From contig JAJFHD010000125.1 of the NCBI GenBank assembly GCA_021775805.1, forward strand, positions 62,001 to 126,000: a stretch of DNA of 64,000 bases, read 5' to 3'. The notes below the pieces were generated by a model. It did no database searches. It worked only from the letters and a program-made list of their open reading frames with translations, and was not told the origin of the DNA. Positions 28,056 through 36,304 of this stretch are shown here, piece after piece. Positions within the stretch are counted from its first letter, which is position 1; each line of letters begins with the position of its first letter. The DNA comes from Alphaproteobacteria bacterium. Lineage in GTDB: Bacteria; Pseudomonadota; Alphaproteobacteria; Rhizobiales; JAJFHC01. The translations under genes were made by a program, and so were the position numbers.

Positions 28056-28903
28056 GATATGCGACCGGTATCGGCCGCATCAGATGGGCCGTCGGAAAAC
28101 TGATTTTGCCGCTGATTCTGGCACTTGCCGGCCAGACATTCGTTCCGGCGTATGGCCAGGAGGAAGTTGACCTTGAGCTTGTGTTGCTGGCGGATGCCAC
28201 GGGTTCGATTGACGATGCCGAGATCAGGTTTCAGCGTGAAGGATATGCCACGGCGATCGTTCATGAGGAGGTGCTGGCCGCGATCTCAAAGGGATTCACC
28301 CAGCGCATTGCCCTCACATATGTGGAATGGGGGGATGAGACCTCGCAGGAAATCGTTGTGCCCTGGACAATTATCGATGGTCTTGGGAGCGCCCGGGTGT
28401 TTGCCGGGATGCTTCTGAAGCAACCGCGTATGGCTTCCGGGTACAATGCGATCGGCGCGGCCCTGGCGAAAGCCCATGATCTGATCCGGACGAACGAAAT
28501 CTCCGGTTTGCGCCGGGTCATAGATTTTTCAGCCGACAGCGCCAACAACTGGTCCGGCGTACCGATCGAAGTCGCCCGAGCCGCAGCCCTGAGTGACGGT
28601 CTGATCATCAATGGCCTGGCGATTCTGTGCCGCGACGACGACTGCGGCGGGCGGCCGGTCGCCTACGACCTTGAGACCGCTTTTGCAAAGTCGATTATCG
28701 GAGGCCCCGGCAGCTTCGTGGTGACGGTCGATGGCCGCAACAGTTTCGCCGAGGCAGTACGACGAAAGCTTGTACTGGAAATCGCCGACGGTTCAACCCG
28801 GTCGGGGCGATTCAAGAAGGCGCGTCTTCTCCCTGCGGTTCCGGTTGCCCGGCCGGTGCCGGCGGCGACAGGATTTTTTCACACAAGCCGTGAAGTTCGG
28901 TGA
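28052..28903 (+). CDS. DUF1194 domain-containing exported VWA-like protein
   Basis: A 283-residue protein with a signal peptide (about residues 1-36) followed by DUF1194, a von Willebrand A-like domain. The metal-site-like motif is LLADATGSIDDAEIRFQREGY (start about residue 46), with conserved GLRRVIDFSADSANNW and a CRDDDCGG disulfide candidate. Function unknown. The start overlaps the hydrolase stop (ATGA). Its last 92 bases overlap the 3' end of boxR on the other strand, coding in both. Its presence in a benzoate operon is not explained by the pathway. Confidence 0.85.
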   Translation: MRYATGIGRIRWAVGKLILPLILALAGQTFVPAYGQEEVDLELVLLADATGSIDDAEIRFQREGYATAIVHEEVLAAISKGFTQRIALTYVEWGDETSQEIVVPWTIIDGLGSARVFAGMLLKQPRMASGYNAIGAALAKAHDLIRTNEISGLRRVIDFSADSANNWSGVPIEVARAAALSDGLIINGLAILCRDDDCGGRPVAYDLETAFAKSIIGGPGSFVVTVDGRNSFAEAVRRKLVLEIADGSTRSGRFKKARLLPAVPVARPVPAATGFFHTSREVR

Positions 28904-29777
28904 GGCAGTTCTCGACTGTGCGCCGGCTGGTGTCGAGCGTGTAGTCGGCCTGCCGGTAGTAAGCGTCGCGTTCGCGCAGGATCGTGCGCAGGTCGTCCAT
29001 GGCCTGGTTGTTGCCGGCCATCGGCCGCATATCGCCTTGATCGATGACCCTTTGCATATGTTCCTCGGGTGATGTCCTGATCCAGACGGTTTGAAAGTGC
29101 CGGGACAACAGGTTGAAAGTCCGGGCCTCGGCCACAAGCCCGCCGCCGGCCTCGACGATGACACGGTCATGGTTGTCTATGATGTGCTCAAGCGCTTCGT
29201 ACTCGATCCGGCGATAGGCGTTCTGCCCGGTCATTTCCAGCAAGGCGCCGATGTTCATGCCGCCCAGTGAGGCAACCACGTCGGATATCCGGACAAAGGA
29301 TACACCGCATAAATCCGCCAGTTGCCGTCCCAAGGTGGACTTGCCGGCACCGCGCATGCCGATCAGGGCAAGACCCCGCGGACTGCTTTCACACCGCTTT
29401 ACTTCACGGACCAGAATTCGATAGGCGTTGGCCTGTTGGGCTTCGGAAAGGCTTGCAAGGAGATCCTGAAGCGGTGCGGAAATCGCGGCGGAGGCCTCCG
29501 CTGCCGGCAAGACGGACGACAAGGGCTCATTGAGGGTCTCGGCAATGCGATGAAGCAATCCAAGCGTGGCATTGGCCTGGCCTTTCTCAAGTTGGCCAAG
29601 ATAGCGCTCGGACACGCGGGCGTGCTTGGACAGATCCCTTCTTGTCATGCCGCGCCTCGATCGCAGAAGGTGAATGCGGGAGCCGACCGATTTTAACAAT
29701 ACATCGGCCTCACTCAGCAGATCGTCTTCCGGCAGTCCGGAGTCCAGACGCGCTTCGTCAGTCATTGTCTGCCGCAT
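28812..29777 (-). CDS. boxR: BoxR/BzdR-like regulator: helix-turn-helix fused to shikimate-kinase-like domain
   Basis: A 321-residue two-domain regulator. Residues about 33-90 form an XRE-type helix-turn-helix (LRSRRGMTRRDLSKHARVSERYLGQLEKGQA). After a linker, a shikimate-kinase-like domain begins near residue 138 with the intact P-loop GMRGAGKST. This fusion is characteristic of BzdR and BoxR, which repress benzoyl-CoA pathways and are released by benzoyl-CoA bound in the kinase-like domain (established for the family). It is divergent from boxCBA and convergent with DUF1194, whose coding sequence it overlaps by 92 bases. Confidence 0.93.
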   Translation of the reverse strand: MRQTMTDEARLDSGLPEDDLLSEADVLLKSVGSRIHLLRSRRGMTRRDLSKHARVSERYLGQLEKGQANATLGLLHRIAETLNEPLSSVLPAAEASAAISAPLQDLLASLSEAQQANAYRILVREVKRCESSPRGLALIGMRGAGKSTLGRQLADLCGVSFVRISDVVASLGGMNIGALLEMTGQNAYRRIEYEALEHIIDNHDRVIVEAGGGLVAEARTFNLLSRHFQTVWIRTSPEEHMQRVIDQGDMRPMAGNNQAMDDLRTILRERDAYYRQADYTLDTSRRTVENCLTELHGLCEKILSPPAPAGQPEPQGEDAPS

Positions 29778-29928
29778 TCCCTAATGATATCGCTCATCTC
29801 TGTGCCAGCTTGCGGCTTTCTTGGTATCCGGTTCAAGATGTAAGCCGCAGTTTTTGCCTGCTCGCCGCCACGTTTCCATAATCCTGAGTACGAATCCAGA
29901 TATTCGGTATTATAATTCCTTTTTGTGT

Positions 29929-29957
29929 TTGATCAATTGGAAAATAGGCACTATAAG
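29929..29957 (+). promoter_or_regulatory. Predicted sigma-70-type promoter of boxCBA
   Basis: TTGATC (29929-29934) and TATAAG (29952-29957) are separated by 17 bases, close to the housekeeping consensus, giving a leader of about 40 bases before the boxC ATG. The -10 overlaps the GGCACTATA motif (29947-29955) shared with the livJ upstream region, a good place for repressor binding. A quasi-palindrome CGAAT-N6-ATTCG lies about 25 bases upstream of the -35. Confidence 0.55.
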
Positions 29958-30003
29958 TCATGCTTACTTGGGTAAGGCAAACTGGCATTAACGGCGGGAA
30001 GCA

Positions 30004-31656
30004 ATGCACATAGATTTTCAGGTCAGCCCGGAGCGCTACAAACACTGGTCGATAAGAGTCGATGGGGCGATGGCCACGCTCACTATGGATGTGGACGAGC
30101 AGGGCGGTCTTTTCCCCGGCTATGAACTCAAACTGAACTCCTACGATCTGGGTGTCGATATCGAACTCTACGACGCGGTTCAGCGGCTGCGGTTTGAACA
30201 TCCACAGGTCAAGGCCGTGATTCTGCGTTCTGCCAAGGACCGGGTGTTTTGTGCCGGCGCAAACATCAGAATGTTGTCTCAGGCCAGTCATGCTCACAAA
30301 GTGAATTTCTGCAAGTTCACCAACGAGACCCGCAATGCGATCGAAAAAGCAGGCGAGGAATCCGGTCAGTTCTACATTTGCGCCATTAACGGGACGGCGG
30401 CCGGAGGCGGTTACGAACTGGCGCTTGCCGCGGACTACATCGTGATGGTCGACGACGGCTCTGCCGCGGTGTCGTTGCCGGAAGTGCCGCTGCTTGCTGT
30501 TTTGCCGGGGACCGGCGGCCTAACCCGGGTGGTCGACAAGCGGAAAGTGCGCCGGGATCATGCGGATATCTTCTGCACACTGGAAGAAGGCATTCGCGGC
30601 AGCAGGGCGGTCAAATGGCGCCTGGTCGATGAAACTGTTCCAAACTCGAAACTGGAAGGGCGCCTTGAGGCGATCGCCGGTGACTTCGCGGCAAAGTCGT
30701 CGCGGCCGGATCATGGCGGCGGCGTCGAGCTGACACCGCTTGATCGGGAAATCACGGACGAGCGTCTGAAGTACAAATTTCTCGACGTGGACCTCGACCG
30801 GAAGGGCGCCACAGCGACCTTCACGATCAAGGCCTGCGAGCCGCCGCCGCCGGGCTCTGCTGAAGATGCCACCGCTCAAGGGGCCGATTTCTGGCCGCTT
30901 GAACTGGTGCGGTCGTTTGACGATGCCATCCTCCACTTGAGGGCCAATGAAACGGCACTGGGCACCTGGATCTTAAAATCGCAAGGGTCGCTTGAGAACG
31001 TGCTGGCGTTCGACACATTCCTGCTGACCCACAAGGATCACTGGTTTGTCCGGGAAGTGCTCGGGTACTGGAAACGCACTCTCAAGCGTCTCGACGTGAC
31101 GTCGCGGACGATCTTTACGCTGGCGGAACCGGGAAGCTGCTTTGCCGGCTTCCTGGGGGAACTGCTGTTTGCGGCCGACCGGGGCTTCATGTTTATCGGT
31201 ACCCGCGACGGCGATAACAGACCGGAAGCGAAACTCGCCCTGAGCGCGTCGAACTTCGATATCTTTGCCATGCCCAACGATCTCAGCCGGCTTGAAACAC
31301 GGTTCTACGGCGAGCCCGAATCGCTGGAGCAGGCCCGCGCCCTGATCGGCCGCGAACTCGATGGAGAAGAGGCCGAGGATGCCGGACTGGTCACCTATGC
31401 CTACGATGTCATCGATTGGGATGAAGAAGTCCGGCTCATGATCGAGGAACGGGCGGGTTTCTCGCCCGACAGTCTGACCGGACTCGAAGCCAACCTGCGC
31501 TTCCCCGGGCCGGAAACCATGGAAACCAAGATTTTCGGACGTCTGACGGCCTGGCAGAACTGGATTTTTCAGCGGCCAAATGCTGCAGGCGATGACGGCG
31601 CGCTGAAACGATATGGAACGGGCGCGCGGCCCGATTACGACAGGGAAAGGGTTTAA
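30004..31656 (+). CDS. boxC: 2,3-epoxybenzoyl-CoA dihydrolase (benzoyl-CoA-dihydrodiol lyase)
   Basis: A 550-residue crotonase-fold enzyme that opens 2,3-epoxybenzoyl-CoA with two waters, yielding 3,4-dehydroadipyl-CoA semialdehyde and formate. Crotonase features are visible at DRVFCAGANIRM (about residues 80-91) and NGTAAGGGYELALAADYIV (about 128-146). The length of about 550 residues, far above ordinary enoyl-CoA hydratases, and the second half with LAEPGSCFAGFLGELLFAADRG are BoxC hallmarks. First gene of boxCBA; its stop overlaps the boxB start (TAATG). Confidence 0.95.
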   Translation: MHIDFQVSPERYKHWSIRVDGAMATLTMDVDEQGGLFPGYELKLNSYDLGVDIELYDAVQRLRFEHPQVKAVILRSAKDRVFCAGANIRMLSQASHAHKVNFCKFTNETRNAIEKAGEESGQFYICAINGTAAGGGYELALAADYIVMVDDGSAAVSLPEVPLLAVLPGTGGLTRVVDKRKVRRDHADIFCTLEEGIRGSRAVKWRLVDETVPNSKLEGRLEAIAGDFAAKSSRPDHGGGVELTPLDREITDERLKYKFLDVDLDRKGATATFTIKACEPPPPGSAEDATAQGADFWPLELVRSFDDAILHLRANETALGTWILKSQGSLENVLAFDTFLLTHKDHWFVREVLGYWKRTLKRLDVTSRTIFTLAEPGSCFAGFLGELLFAADRGFMFIGTRDGDNRPEAKLALSASNFDIFAMPNDLSRLETRFYGEPESLEQARALIGRELDGEEAEDAGLVTYAYDVIDWDEEVRLMIEERAGFSPDSLTGLEANLRFPGPETMETKIFGRLTAWQNWIFQRPNAAGDDGALKRYGTGARPDYDRERV

Positions 31657-33098
31657 TGATGAACATACAGGTCAACTACGACGATCTCATACCCAACAAT
31701 GTTGGGCTGTCGGACGACCCGCGGCTCAACCGGGCACTGGAATCCTGGCATCCGGGATATATCGACTGGTGGAAAGACATGGGGCCTGAGGGCTTCCAGG
31801 AAGCACTGGTCTATCTGCGCACCGCCGTCAGTGTCGACCCGAAGGGCTGGGCCAAGTTCGACTACGTGCGGATGCCCGAGTACCGCTGGGGTATTTTGCT
31901 GTCGCCACAGGTTGAAGACCGCACGATTCCCTGCGGCGAGCATGTGGGAGAGCCTGCATGGCAGGAGGTTCCCGGAGAATACCGGTCCTTGATGCGGCGG
32001 CTGATCGTCATCCAGGGCGATACCGAACCGGCGTCTGTCGAGCAGCAGCGCCATCTGGGTGCCACGGCGCCGTCGCTTTACGACATGAGAAACCTGTTCC
32101 AGGTAAACGTCGAAGAGGGGCGTCACCTTTGGGCGATGGTCTATCTGCTCCAGAAGTATTTTGGCCGTGACGGACGCGAAGAGGCCGAGGAACTGCTCAA
32201 GCGCCGCTCGGGCGATGAAGACAAGCCCCGCATGCTGGGAGCCTTCAACGAGGCGACGCCGGACTGGCTGTCGTTTTTCATGTTCACGTTCTTCACCGAC
32301 CGAGACGGCAAAATGCAGCTCGAAGCCCTGGCCCAGTCGGGATTCGATCCGTTGTCACGGACCTGCCGCTTCATGCTGACCGAAGAAGCCCATCACATGT
32401 TTGTCGGCGAATCCGGTGTCGGCCGGATCATCGAGCAAACCTGCAAGGCAATGGTCGAGGCCGGTGTCACCGACCCCTACGATGTGGGTCGGGTGAGAGA
32501 TCTGGGCGTGATCGACCTGCCGACGATCCAGAAGAAGGCCAACCTGCATTACTCGCTGACACTCGACCTGTTCGGGTCCGAGATCTCGACCAATGCCGCC
32601 AATGCCTTCAATGCGGGTATCAAGGGGCGGTTCCAGGAAACCAAGATCGACGACGACCATCAGTTGCACAACGACACCTACAGCGTGCTTCACCACAAGG
32701 ACGGCGAATTTGTCGAAGTCGACGAGCCCGCCCTGACCGCCCTCAACGCCAGGCTGCGCGACGACTACATGAACGACTGCGCAAAGGGTGTGGGGCGCTG
32801 GAACAAGATTATCCAGAAACAGGGCGTCGACTTCGAGCTGGCTCTGCCTCATATGGCGTTTCACCGCCACGTCGGACACTTCAATGACCTGAAGGTGTCG
32901 CCGGACGGGGTGGTGTTGTCGGCGGACGACTGGAGTCAAAAGTCAGCCGGCTGGGTGCCTTCGAGCGACGACATGGACTACATAACGTCGCTGATGAAAC
33001 CGGAGATGGAGCCGGCTACCTATTCGGGCTGGATTGCGCCGCCCAAGACCGGTATCGACAACAAGCCGGGCGAATTCGAATATGTCAGGCTGGATTGA
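31656..33098 (+). CDS. boxB: Benzoyl-CoA 2,3-epoxidase, oxygenase subunit
   Basis: A 480-residue class I di-iron monooxygenase that epoxidises benzoyl-CoA using O2 and electrons from BoxA. The ferritin-like ligand pairs are visible as ExxH in VEEGRHLW (Glu154/His157) and TEEAHHMF (Glu244/His247), 90 residues apart. The start ATG at 31656 overlaps the boxC stop; a second ATG follows at once, so either could be used. Neighbours boxC and boxA confirm the assignment. Confidence 0.96.
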   Translation: MMNIQVNYDDLIPNNVGLSDDPRLNRALESWHPGYIDWWKDMGPEGFQEALVYLRTAVSVDPKGWAKFDYVRMPEYRWGILLSPQVEDRTIPCGEHVGEPAWQEVPGEYRSLMRRLIVIQGDTEPASVEQQRHLGATAPSLYDMRNLFQVNVEEGRHLWAMVYLLQKYFGRDGREEAEELLKRRSGDEDKPRMLGAFNEATPDWLSFFMFTFFTDRDGKMQLEALAQSGFDPLSRTCRFMLTEEAHHMFVGESGVGRIIEQTCKAMVEAGVTDPYDVGRVRDLGVIDLPTIQKKANLHYSLTLDLFGSEISTNAANAFNAGIKGRFQETKIDDDHQLHNDTYSVLHHKDGEFVEVDEPALTALNARLRDDYMNDCAKGVGRWNKIIQKQGVDFELALPHMAFHRHVGHFNDLKVSPDGVVLSADDWSQKSAGWVPSSDDMDYITSLMKPEMEPATYSGWIAPPKTGIDNKPGEFEYVRLD

Positions 33099-33136
33099 TT
33101 TCTGTTCTGTCTGACAAAATTTGAAAGTGCGGGAAA

Positions 33137-34345
33137 ATGGCGGCTCTCAGGCAACATCTGATTGATCCGGAAATCTGTATCCGGTGCAACACGTGCGAGG
33201 AAACCTGCACGATCGATGCGGTGACCCACAACGACGACAATTATGTGGTTGATGCCTCGATCTGCAATTACTGCATGGATTGCATTGCGCCGTGTCCGAC
33301 AGGGGCTATCGACAACTGGCGTGTGGTTCTGGAGGCCTACTCTGTCGACGCGCAGTTTGAATGGGATGAACTGCCCGAGCAGGAGGAGTTCGAGGACGCC
33401 GAGAACGACAGCGGCGAAGCCGTTGAAGACGATGTCAGTGCCCTGCTTGCCATCGCTCACGCCGGCGAAGGCGGCAAGGCGCAGGCGCCGGCATCGGCCT
33501 CTCATCCGAGCGTCAATCTTTACAGGCGCAACAGTCCGGTGACGGCACGGGTGGCCGGGAACTTCAGGATCACCGACAAGGCGTCGGAAGCCGACACCCG
33601 GCATATCGTGCTCGATTTCGGCAACACCGCTTTTCCGGTTCTCGAGGGTCAGTGCATCGGTGTCATTCCGCCGGGGACAAACGACGACGGCAAACCGCAT
33701 GAGGTTCGGCTCTATTCGGTTTCAAGTCCCCGTGACGGAGAACGTCCAAATCACAACAACCTGTCCCTGACCGTCAAGCGTGAGGTAACACAGGCAGAAG
33801 ACGGGCAGCATTTCGGTGTTGCGTCGAATTATCTTTGCGACCTTGAAAAGGATGAGGAAGTCCTGATCACCGGGCCGTTCGGATCGACATTTCTGATGCC
33901 GGACGACAACGATGCCAACATCGTCATGATCTGTACCGGTACGGGGTCTGCGCCGTTTCGGGCGTTTACCGAGCGCCGCCGCCGCTCGGCGCCCAATGCC
34001 CGGGGCAAGCTGATGCTTTTCTTCGGCGCCCGTCGCCCGGAAGAGCTGCCCTATTTTGGACCGCTGGCCAAGGTGCCTGCCAGGATCCTGGATCAGGAGC
34101 TGGTGTTTTCACGGCTGGAGGGCCGCAGCAGGGAATATGTCCAGGACCGCATGAGACGGCGCGGCGGTGACATTGCCGCGTTGCTTGGGTCGGACAATAC
34201 GCACATCTACGTGTGTGGCTTGAAAGGCATGGAGAGCGGTGTTGCCGATGCCCTCGAGGGGATCTGCGAGGAGCACGGCTTGGACTGGGAGGCCATCCGA
34301 ACGACCATGCGCGCCAGCGGGCGTTATCACGTGGAGACCTACTGA
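33137..34345 (+). CDS. boxA: Benzoyl-CoA 2,3-epoxidase, reductase subunit
   Basis: A 402-residue NADPH-dependent iron-sulfur flavoprotein feeding electrons to BoxB. The N-terminus holds two [4Fe-4S] motifs (Cys14, 17, 20, 24 and Cys43, 46, 49, 53). An acidic linker (about residues 75-105) leads to a ferredoxin-NADP reductase module with the FAD motif RLYSVSSP and the nucleotide site CTGTGSAPFRAF, and a C-terminal Tyr. Domain order matches BoxA. It follows boxB with a 38-base gap and completes boxCBA. Confidence 0.95.
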   Translation: MAALRQHLIDPEICIRCNTCEETCTIDAVTHNDDNYVVDASICNYCMDCIAPCPTGAIDNWRVVLEAYSVDAQFEWDELPEQEEFEDAENDSGEAVEDDVSALLAIAHAGEGGKAQAPASASHPSVNLYRRNSPVTARVAGNFRITDKASEADTRHIVLDFGNTAFPVLEGQCIGVIPPGTNDDGKPHEVRLYSVSSPRDGERPNHNNLSLTVKREVTQAEDGQHFGVASNYLCDLEKDEEVLITGPFGSTFLMPDDNDANIVMICTGTGSAPFRAFTERRRRSAPNARGKLMLFFGARRPEELPYFGPLAKVPARILDQELVFSRLEGRSREYVQDRMRRRGGDIAALLGSDNTHIYVCGLKGMESGVADALEGICEEHGLDWEAIRTTMRASGRYHVETY

Positions 34346-34457
34346 GGCGGCGTCACCCGAACGGGCGATACTCTCACCTCCCATCGCCGCCCGTATCATG
34401 AAGTTGTCAGAAATATCTCAAGTTTAATTGCGATGATCTGTGGGCTGGATTTCGGTC

Positions 34458-35387
34458 ATGCTGTCACAAAATGCGGACGAGAAGATGAAATCAGATGCTG
34501 CATCCATCAAGGTAACGCCTCTTACCAGGACCTTCGGGGTTGTGGTCCACGACATCGACCTGTCCGAGATCAGGTCCGATGTCGAATTCCCCCAGTTACG
34601 GGCCTTGTTCGAAGAACATTCTGCGCTCCTGTTTCCCGGTCAGAACCTGTCAGATGCCCAACACCTGCACCTTGCCGAAATGTTTGGCCCGATCGAGGAC
34701 CGTATGGCCGACAGCCGCAAGCCTGGCGAAAAGGCCGGGGTGTCACCGGTCAGCAATGAAACCGGTGACGGCGGCGTGACCGACGAGATGGATATGCATA
34801 CCTTGCATCTCAAGGCCAATCAGTTATGGCATATCGATTCCACCTTCATGCCGACCCCGGCGCTGTGCAACATCCTGACGGCCAAGGTCGTCACCGATGC
34901 CGGCGGAGAGACGGAACTCGCCTCCACCCGTGCGGCGTGGGCGATTATGCCGGAGACCCTGAAACAGCGCATCCGCGGCAAAGTTCTGGGTCATAATTAT
35001 ACCCGCTCGCGCGAGATGATCTCAAAGGAACTGGCGCAACAGTCGATGTTCAACAAATGGCCGCCGCAACGCTGGCCGGCGGTGTGGGCCAATCCCGTGA
35101 ACGGTGCTGAGGCGTTGTATATCGCCTCCCATGTCTACAAGGTTGAAGGGCTGGAACAGGCGGAAGGTGAAGCCCTGATCGAAGAACTGGTCGCGTTCTG
35201 CACGCAACCGCAGTTCACGTATTCTCACGCGTGGAAAGTCGGTGATGTCTTGCTCTGGGACCAACGGGCCGTCATGCATCGGGGCATGCCGTGGCCGTAC
35301 GATCAACCGCGCACGCTGACCAGCGTTTGCTGCTCCCTGGCTGATGCCGATGGCCTCGATGCGGCGCGCGCGGCGACTTTAGGCTAA
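34458..35387 (+). CDS. TauD/TfdA family Fe(II)/2-oxoglutarate dioxygenase
   Basis: A protein of about 309 residues with the TfdA-type jelly-roll fold. The metal triad is visible as HxD in QLWHIDSTF and the distal His in AVMHRGMPW; the 2-oxoglutarate Arg is likely in QPRTLTSVCC. Several segments (ANQLWHxDSxF, WDxRxVxHRG) resemble TfdA, the 2,4-dichlorophenoxyacetate dioxygenase, more than taurine dioxygenase. The start is uncertain: GTG 34440, ATG 34458 or ATG 34485, none with a strong ribosome-binding site. Adjacent to boxA, so conversion of an aryloxy or other aromatic precursor is possible (inference). Confidence 0.83.
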   Translation: MLSQNADEKMKSDAASIKVTPLTRTFGVVVHDIDLSEIRSDVEFPQLRALFEEHSALLFPGQNLSDAQHLHLAEMFGPIEDRMADSRKPGEKAGVSPVSNETGDGGVTDEMDMHTLHLKANQLWHIDSTFMPTPALCNILTAKVVTDAGGETELASTRAAWAIMPETLKQRIRGKVLGHNYTRSREMISKELAQQSMFNKWPPQRWPAVWANPVNGAEALYIASHVYKVEGLEQAEGEALIEELVAFCTQPQFTYSHAWKVGDVLLWDQRAVMHRGMPWPYDQPRTLTSVCCSLADADGLDAARAATLG

Positions 35388-35431
35388 AGGCCATCATATC
35401 TGCCGAAATGCACCGACGTCGCATGGTGCCG

Positions 35432-36076
35432 CTACGCTGCCGCATGGGATGAATTTCCGGACTCCTGCATCGCTGTCAGAACCTCGCTCAGAGACCGGCG
35501 CGCACCCGTTTGCAGATATTCCATTGCCCGTAGCGCGGATTCATGAGCCGCTTCGCTGGAGCCGGCAACGCAGTCTTCGATTGCCCGGCAAAAATAGTCC
35601 GACTGATGGCCGTCGACGAAGGTGTAGTGGACGCAGACGTCAGTCAGGCCGCCGCACAGCAAAAGCGTGTCGACTTTCAGTCCACGCAGCAGGATCTCGA
35701 AATCGGTGCCGAAGAATGCCGAATAGCGCCGCTTTTTGATGAGATAGTCGTTGGGCAAAAAACCCATCTCCTCAACCGCGATTTCCGTTTTCGGGTTGTC
35801 CTCCAGACAGTGAACGTCCTCGTCGCCGTCCAGTTCGCGGCCGAAATCAACAAGATCGGGGCGATGCACTTCCTGAATGAAAATCACCGGAATACCCGTC
35901 TCGCGGGCCTTGTCGATTGCAATGCGGGACTTTGCCATACGCTCTTTGTAGCCGGGCATATGGTCGATGGCCCTGACGTCGCTGGAGTCGGTGAACGTTC
36001 CGGCCTGAATGTCGATAACGATCAAGGCCGGCCGGCCTTCGATCAACGCGCGTTTGCGTCCGGAAACATTTGCCAT
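35432..36076 (-). CDS. Isochorismatase-family cysteine hydrolase
   Basis: A 214-residue cysteine hydrolase with the isochorismatase/nicotinamidase fold. The Asp of the triad is in ALIVIDIQAGTFTD, the Lys likely in IKKRRYSAFFGTDFE, and the nucleophile Cys in LLLCGGLTDVCVHYT. The ATG at 36074-36076 follows GGGGAGA and was preferred to an upstream reading. Substrates range from nicotinamide to N-carbamoyl compounds and biuret; none can be assigned here. Convergent with the TfdA-like gene. Confidence 0.85.
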   Translation of the reverse strand: MANVSGRKRALIEGRPALIVIDIQAGTFTDSSDVRAIDHMPGYKERMAKSRIAIDKARETGIPVIFIQEVHRPDLVDFGRELDGDEDVHCLEDNPKTEIAVEEMGFLPNDYLIKKRRYSAFFGTDFEILLRGLKVDTLLLCGGLTDVCVHYTFVDGHQSDYFCRAIEDCVAGSSEAAHESALRAMEYLQTGARRSLSEVLTAMQESGNSSHAAA

Positions 36077-36148
36077 GTGACTGTCTCCCCGAGGTTTATC
36101 AGGTTTTGCTTGCACTTCGCGCGTGGCGGCTTGGACCTGTGAGCCGAT

Positions 36149-36206
36149 GCCTGTTCAATTTAGACGAATTTTGCTATCCTGCAAACATGCAGATGAATGA
36201 ACAGGC
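36149..36206. promoter_or_regulatory. Nested inverted repeats upstream of the caspase-like gene
   Basis: Outer arms GCCTGTTCA (36149-36157) and TGAACAGGC (36198-36206) are perfect 9-mers 40 bases apart; inside lies a second palindrome CTGCA-AACA-TGCAG (36179-36192). The structure is centred about 125 bases before the caspase-like start and in the promoter area shared with the divergent hydrolase gene. A two-site operator or a cruciform is possible. Confidence 0.45.
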
Positions 36207-36304
36207 TATCCGATCGGCGCCATTCGACACCGATACAATTGTTTGTCGATGCGATAATTTTTGGCGGAACAGCCGCCGTCCGAGTTGAATTGCGAGGGAT
36301 CACC

